Source of the DNA: Gigantopelta aegis
Taxonomy: Eukaryota; Mollusca; Gastropoda; Neomphalida; Peltospiridae
DNA length: 64,000 nt
Direction of reading: 5' to 3'
NCBI RefSeq assembly: GCF_016097555.1
Contig: NC_054706.1
Location: forward strand, 58,944,460 to 59,008,459
Part shown: positions 39,001 to 45,000 of the stretch, piece by piece
Layout: each line of letters starts with the position of its first letter
Numbering within the stretch: position 1 is the stretch's first letter
The notes under the pieces: generated by a model
What the model was told of the DNA's origin: nothing
The model's input: the letters and a program-made list of their open reading frames with translations, nothing else
Databases searched by the model: none
Position numbers and translations under genes: made by a program

Positions 39001-42000
39001 ACAAGTAAGTGTCTGAATACAAAATGTTACAAACCCTTAAAACCGATAATTTTGCTTACGATATCTGGAGAGGGGATACAACCAGGACAGAACAGTTGGA
39101 ACATGTCCAGGAGAGGTGAAAAGAACGCACCCCAAGTCTGTGCACACTCTGTGAAATTTGTCGTGACGTAGGCATTGTTGTGCTTCGAGCGACATCTAAC
39201 GGTCATCAGAATACTAACTTTCAAAATTATTTCAAGCAATTGGGACATGGGGATTCCCATGGTATTTATCGATATAAAACCTGCTTTTTCACTCCATTTG
39301 ATAAAAATGTGATCTAAGTGTGTTACAGGTTTGTAGATTAACCAAATTATAATTTATTTTCGCTGGATGGAACTAGGGTGTGCGGCTTTAACTGACTGAT
39401 TATTCAGCTACTTGCATTCAGTAAATTTTACTTAAATGATAAATAGGTTTGTGCATATTGTGCCACTCATTAAATTTGCAACTTGTGAATTTTAAAAACA
39501 GTTGGGGGATTTTATTTTAAACTGGCAAAAAACAATTCATGTAATGACAAGTCTTCTAGAATTATTATAAACTTCACTAGCTATGGGATCAATGATTTAA
39601 AAAAAATTTCAGCCACGATTAAAAATTCACACACCCTACTTTACTTTAAGTTAATACAATTTTACTAAATAATAGTAATAATCGGATATGTCACCTAAAG
39701 AGAGAGATTGAGCTTAAAAACACAATCGACTTAACTGCAACACTTGACCTTTTTTTTTTTTTCACTAGCCATCGGGCATGGCAATAGTAGTTATTTACTA
39801 GCCCAACATTGAATATCACTAGCCATGGGAGTGGGGATACCATAATCTAGAAGCCCTAGTAATAATTGATATTTTGTAAAAAAATAACTGGGTTTTGCCA
39901 TTTTTGTACTTTTAACAATTTGGCGTCTGCTCACCCAGACCTAGCCCTGGGAAGCCTGATACTGTTTGTTTTGTTTGAGGAATGAATTAGAACGTGATTA
40001 TTTTCTCCTTGATCGAAGTACATTAAAGAATGGTAATAAAAAGAAAAAAGAAAGAAATGTTTTATTTAACAGCGCACTCAACACATTTTTTTTACGGTTA
40101 TATGGCATCAGAACACACAGATTTTGAGAGGAAACCCACTGTCGCCACTACATGGGCTACTCTTTCCGATTAGCAGCAAGGGATCTTTTATTTGCGCTTC
40201 CCATAGGCAGGATAGCACAAACCATGGCCTTTGTTGAACCAGTTATGGATCACTGGTCGGTGCAAGTGGTTTACACCTACCCATTGAGCCTTGCGGAGCA
40301 CTCACGGTTTGGAGTCGGTATCTGGATTAAAAATCCCATGCCTCGACTGGGATCCGAACCCAGTACCTACCAGCCTGTTGACCGATGGCCTAACCACGAC
40401 ACCACTGAGGCCGGTCTAAAGAATGGTAATATGCCATATGGCCAGTAGAGGGTGTTTTATGTGTACTATGCAAGGAGCTGTCAAATGCATTTATACTCCT
40501 GTTATGGACAGAACTCTCTGGAGAAGTCAGATGCTGTGCCCATGACAGGCATGCTTGAACAGTTCTTTGATGATGGAAGCATGCCAAAAACTACCCACAC
40601 ATTTATACCATATCAGTTTGCAGTGCACGTGTTTCACACTTGTTAAAGTGTCTATTCAATAATAAAGATTATATTTTTGTATTTATAGATTTTGATGGAG
40701 CTGCATGGCAACCTGTGAGAGTATGCATGAGATGGGCAGTGATGATACTGTGTGGAGGAATGCTATCTACAGGGTTTTGTGTAAACCATGAGTGTTCGTG
40801 ATGGAGACGGCCCATTATAATGTGTCACAGGCACCTGATGTGTATGCATCTCGGATGTTGCTCCGCACAGTATGCCAATTAACTGTTGTTGTGTTTTATG
40901 TACGAAGGTGGTGAAGGAGAACAGCAGTTTACACGAGTATGCACCATTTAGCTTATGTGACGTTGAAGGTTTCTTTTCTGATAAGAGGCGAGGTGTAGTC
41001 CAGTGGTACAGTACTCGCTTGATGCTTGGTCAGTTAGGGATCAATCCCCGTCAGTCGGCCCATTGCACTATTTCTCGCTCCAGCCAGTGAACCACGATTG
41101 GTATATCAAAGGCCATGGTATGTACTAATCTGTCTGTGGGATGGTACATATAAAAGATCCCTTGCTACAAATCAAAAAGAGTAGCCCATGAAGTGGCGAC
41201 AGCAGGTTTCCTCTTTCAATATCTGTGTGGTTCTTAACTATATGTCTGACGTCATATAACCGTAAATACAGTGTGTTGGGTGCGTCGTTAAATAAAACAT
41301 TTCTTTCTTTCTTTCTACCTGGAATGAGAAAACTACTGTGTCTCACCCGAGTGTCGGCACATTCTGTGAGTGACAGTTCCTGTATGACCAGCTCAACTCT
41401 GGTGATTCTCTCCTTCATCGATACGTTCTCCGGGAGTCGGAGAGCGGCGGAAAAATGAAGGTTTTCCCTCACAGACAGGGTTCCCATGATGACATCATCC
41501 TGAAGTATAATAGAAATTTGCAACATTTAACAAATCGGGTAAGTTTAATCGTAGAAATATTTTATTAGTCGGAAACATCTTACAATGCAGCAAACTCAGG
41601 AATGTCCCTTTAACAAATCGGATTGACATCTGATTATTTAAAATACAGGTTAATTTTCAGAAAATTGTGAGAATGATAGTTCTATTCACACAGTAGGACT
41701 ACTCAGTTTCAGAGACCATTAAATAATTTTAAAACATTAAACAGTAATTGCTAATCACTTTTCAGTGGACTAGAAACATCGCTAATTAAGATTTATATCA
41801 AAATATATCAATATACGAGTTCTTGTATATATGGGCTTATGGCCTTACATACAATAAAAGAATTGAATCAAGATTTCAAAAACAAAATGTTCTCTGCTAT
41901 TAAGTGTGTGATAAAAATGCAAATGTTACATTGGCTTCACAGCAATAGAGAAGAAACCCGTTTCAGATACAACATTTCTCTTATTATCGATAAGCAGTCA

Positions 42001-45000
42001 GAGATCGTTTTGGATACAACATTATTCTTAGTATCAATATGAAGTATGATTTTTTTTAAATTATTTCCGTGCTTATATCCGATTAAGGTTCAAGCATGCT
42101 GCCCTGGGTGCACATCTCAGCTATCTGGGCCGTCTCTCCAGGACAGATGGTTAGTTGTTAGTTGTTAGTGAGAGAGAAGAGGGTGTATTGGTCTTACACC
42201 TACCCACCGAGTCGTTAAAACTCACTCCGATAGCTGAGGTGTGTGCTCAGGACGGCGTGCTTGAACCTAAATTGGACGTTTTAAGCACAAAAGTAAGTTG
42301 AAATGAATATATTTGATTTGTTTTCCTCTGCTTGTTTTTTGCTGTGGACATCTTCTTAATTACAAGGGTTGCCATAGGTAAAAATGTATCGAGTGTGTTG
42401 CTAAATAAAACGTTTCACAGCTAGCTCTGGGTCAGCAGAAAATTTTGCCAAATTAGATATAAAATTTCAAAAAATGCAGAAACCCAGTTATTTTCTAATA
42501 AAATATCACGTATTTCATGAAATTATTTCGCCAAATGAAGATTGGCGAATTTGGCGAGTGACAGAGCTAGCCCTGTACGGTTTCTTTCGTTCTGTGAATT
42601 ACCTGAACAACATACCCGACCATACACTTGAAGTTGGATGGCGGCAACGTCCCATCAATCAGGACTTGGCCAGAGATACCCGATGGATCTTTCCGTCCCG
42701 CCAGGATGTCAAGCAGGCTGAAAAGAAAATAGACTAATGTTAAAAGAGTCTTTCCCCGAGTTTGTTGCCACAACAACATAAATTAATTCAATATCCTTCA
42801 TATGAATTTTATCATTTAAAGCCATCCTATTATTATTCCTATTCTCAGGGGCGATAAAGTATATTTATACATGTATGTAAAAATATATAAAAACATTAAT
42901 GCGCAAATATGAAAATTAATAGAATACAACTTTGTACAATTTAAATTTTAATTACTTTAGATTGCTATTCGTATTCATCAAACCTTGTTGCAGGGGACAA
43001 TATTTCAAAATCTTAGGTAACCAGAAGTCAGTTCATGTGAGTTTTACCTAGGTAACCGATTGTTTGGTTATGTGAATATAGTTCTCATAACCGATGAGTT
43101 AAGCCTACCTAATCCTAAAACACTTGAACTATGGTTCTGTGTTACATTGCTGTTTCAAATGTATTATAAAAAAATAAACTGATTTTCACTTTCATTACTG
43201 ATATATGGTACTTTTAATTTTAGAATATAATTGTTCACCATGTAACCGATTGGTGGTTCTTGTGATTTTAAAGTTGCGTAACTGACATGCAAACTGAACA
43301 TTGGTTCTCATGAAATATTGTGCCCTGTTGTTGTGAAAAAAAACTGAGGGGAGTGATTATGGGGACCCAATTAAGATATTACTATGTTTACCCTAAAACA
43401 CTTGAACTATGGATCGGTGTTACATTGGTGGTTCAAATGTATTTAAAAACATAAACTGATTTTCACTGTCATTACTGATATATGGTACTTTTAATTATAA
43501 TAATAATAATTCACATATAACCGATTGGCGGTTCTCGGTATACCATACACTGGCATAGAAAGTGGTGGGGACAGCAGCCATGGCCTTTATATATTTTTAC
43601 ATGTACCGTATTTATATATATGTGTGTGTGTGTGTGTGTGCGTGTTCCCCCCACACCCACACACTTTTTGGAACCTTCCTACACCTGTGTCATATAAATT
43701 TGCATGCTATGGGGAACTAAAAACTACTCTCCTTCAACTATATGTAGTGTTAGAGGAGTGAAAGCTCCCCATAAATGTTAAGATCAGGGGGCAATTTCAC
43801 AAAACACCTTAAGTTTATGTATGCGACTAGTAGTTATACCGGGCATACATTTACACATGTTTGGCATCTATTTCATGAAGAAAATTACATCATTAAGAAA
43901 AATTGGAGCATTCTAAGAACAAAAGAAAATGAAATATGTGTATTTTTAACTATATTTGTTGTACTATAACAGTGATCAGAATTGTGGTTTAGTCGTAGAT
44001 CTACATTTACATGCAAAACTAGGCTTACGATATCTTGTGAAATTGGGCCCTGATTTCTATATAATATTATGGTATACATGTACATATAGTGTAACTGTAA
44101 TTAGTCTCTTACGATGTTTTTCCACCGCCAGTCGGTCCAAGAATAGCATTCATGCCTGGCTTCAAGATTCCGCTGAAAAATTAAAAACAAATTACATTGA
44201 AATCTCTCAAGACCAGAATTCCCTCAAAACCGGACGTTTTACCGAGTCCCTTTTTAAAAATCAGTATAGAACTTCACCTCTCTAAACCGAATCCCTAATT
44301 AATACCAGACATTTGTCTTGGTACCAAGGGTGTCCAGTTTAGAGGGGTTTCACTGTAGATGTATGTAAATGTATTTGTAATTTAGTCACCTTTAGAAGGA
44401 AGGAAATGTTTTATTTAACGACGCACTCAACACATTTTATTTATGGGTATATGGCATCAGACATATGGTTAAGAACCACACAGATACTGAAAAAGGAAAC
44501 CTGCTATGGCCACTTCATGGGCTACTCTTTTCGATTAGCAGCAAGGGATCTTTTATATGCACCATCCCACAGACAGGATAGTACATACCACGGTCTTTGT
44601 TACACCAGTTGTATCACCTTTAGAATTAAACATATCGATGAATAGCCGACAGGATTAGATCCATGAAATAATTTGCGAGGGGACTAGAGAGAAAAGGGCA
44701 CATGAGCCAACTCGTCAAAATGGTATTCCCAGGGCTTCTAGAATTTATTTTTATTTCCTCAAGCCATGGGATCAGTAATTTTAAAAAATGTACTAGCCAT
44801 GATTAAAAATGCACTATCCCTACTTTACTTTAAGTTAATACAATTTTACTAAATAATAGTAATAATCAGATATGTCACCTAAAGAGGGAGATAGAGCTAC
44901 CATTAGGGGTTGGAGTGGGGTCAGTACATTCATATTTACAAAATAGACTTGACTGCAACATTTGACTCTTCTTCTTTTTTCACTAGCCATCGGGCATGGC

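Noticed and set aside
41125-41526. 133-aa frame as one exon
   Set aside because: Only 41347-41499 is flanked by splice sites and matches ABCG2. The rest is intron and SINE.
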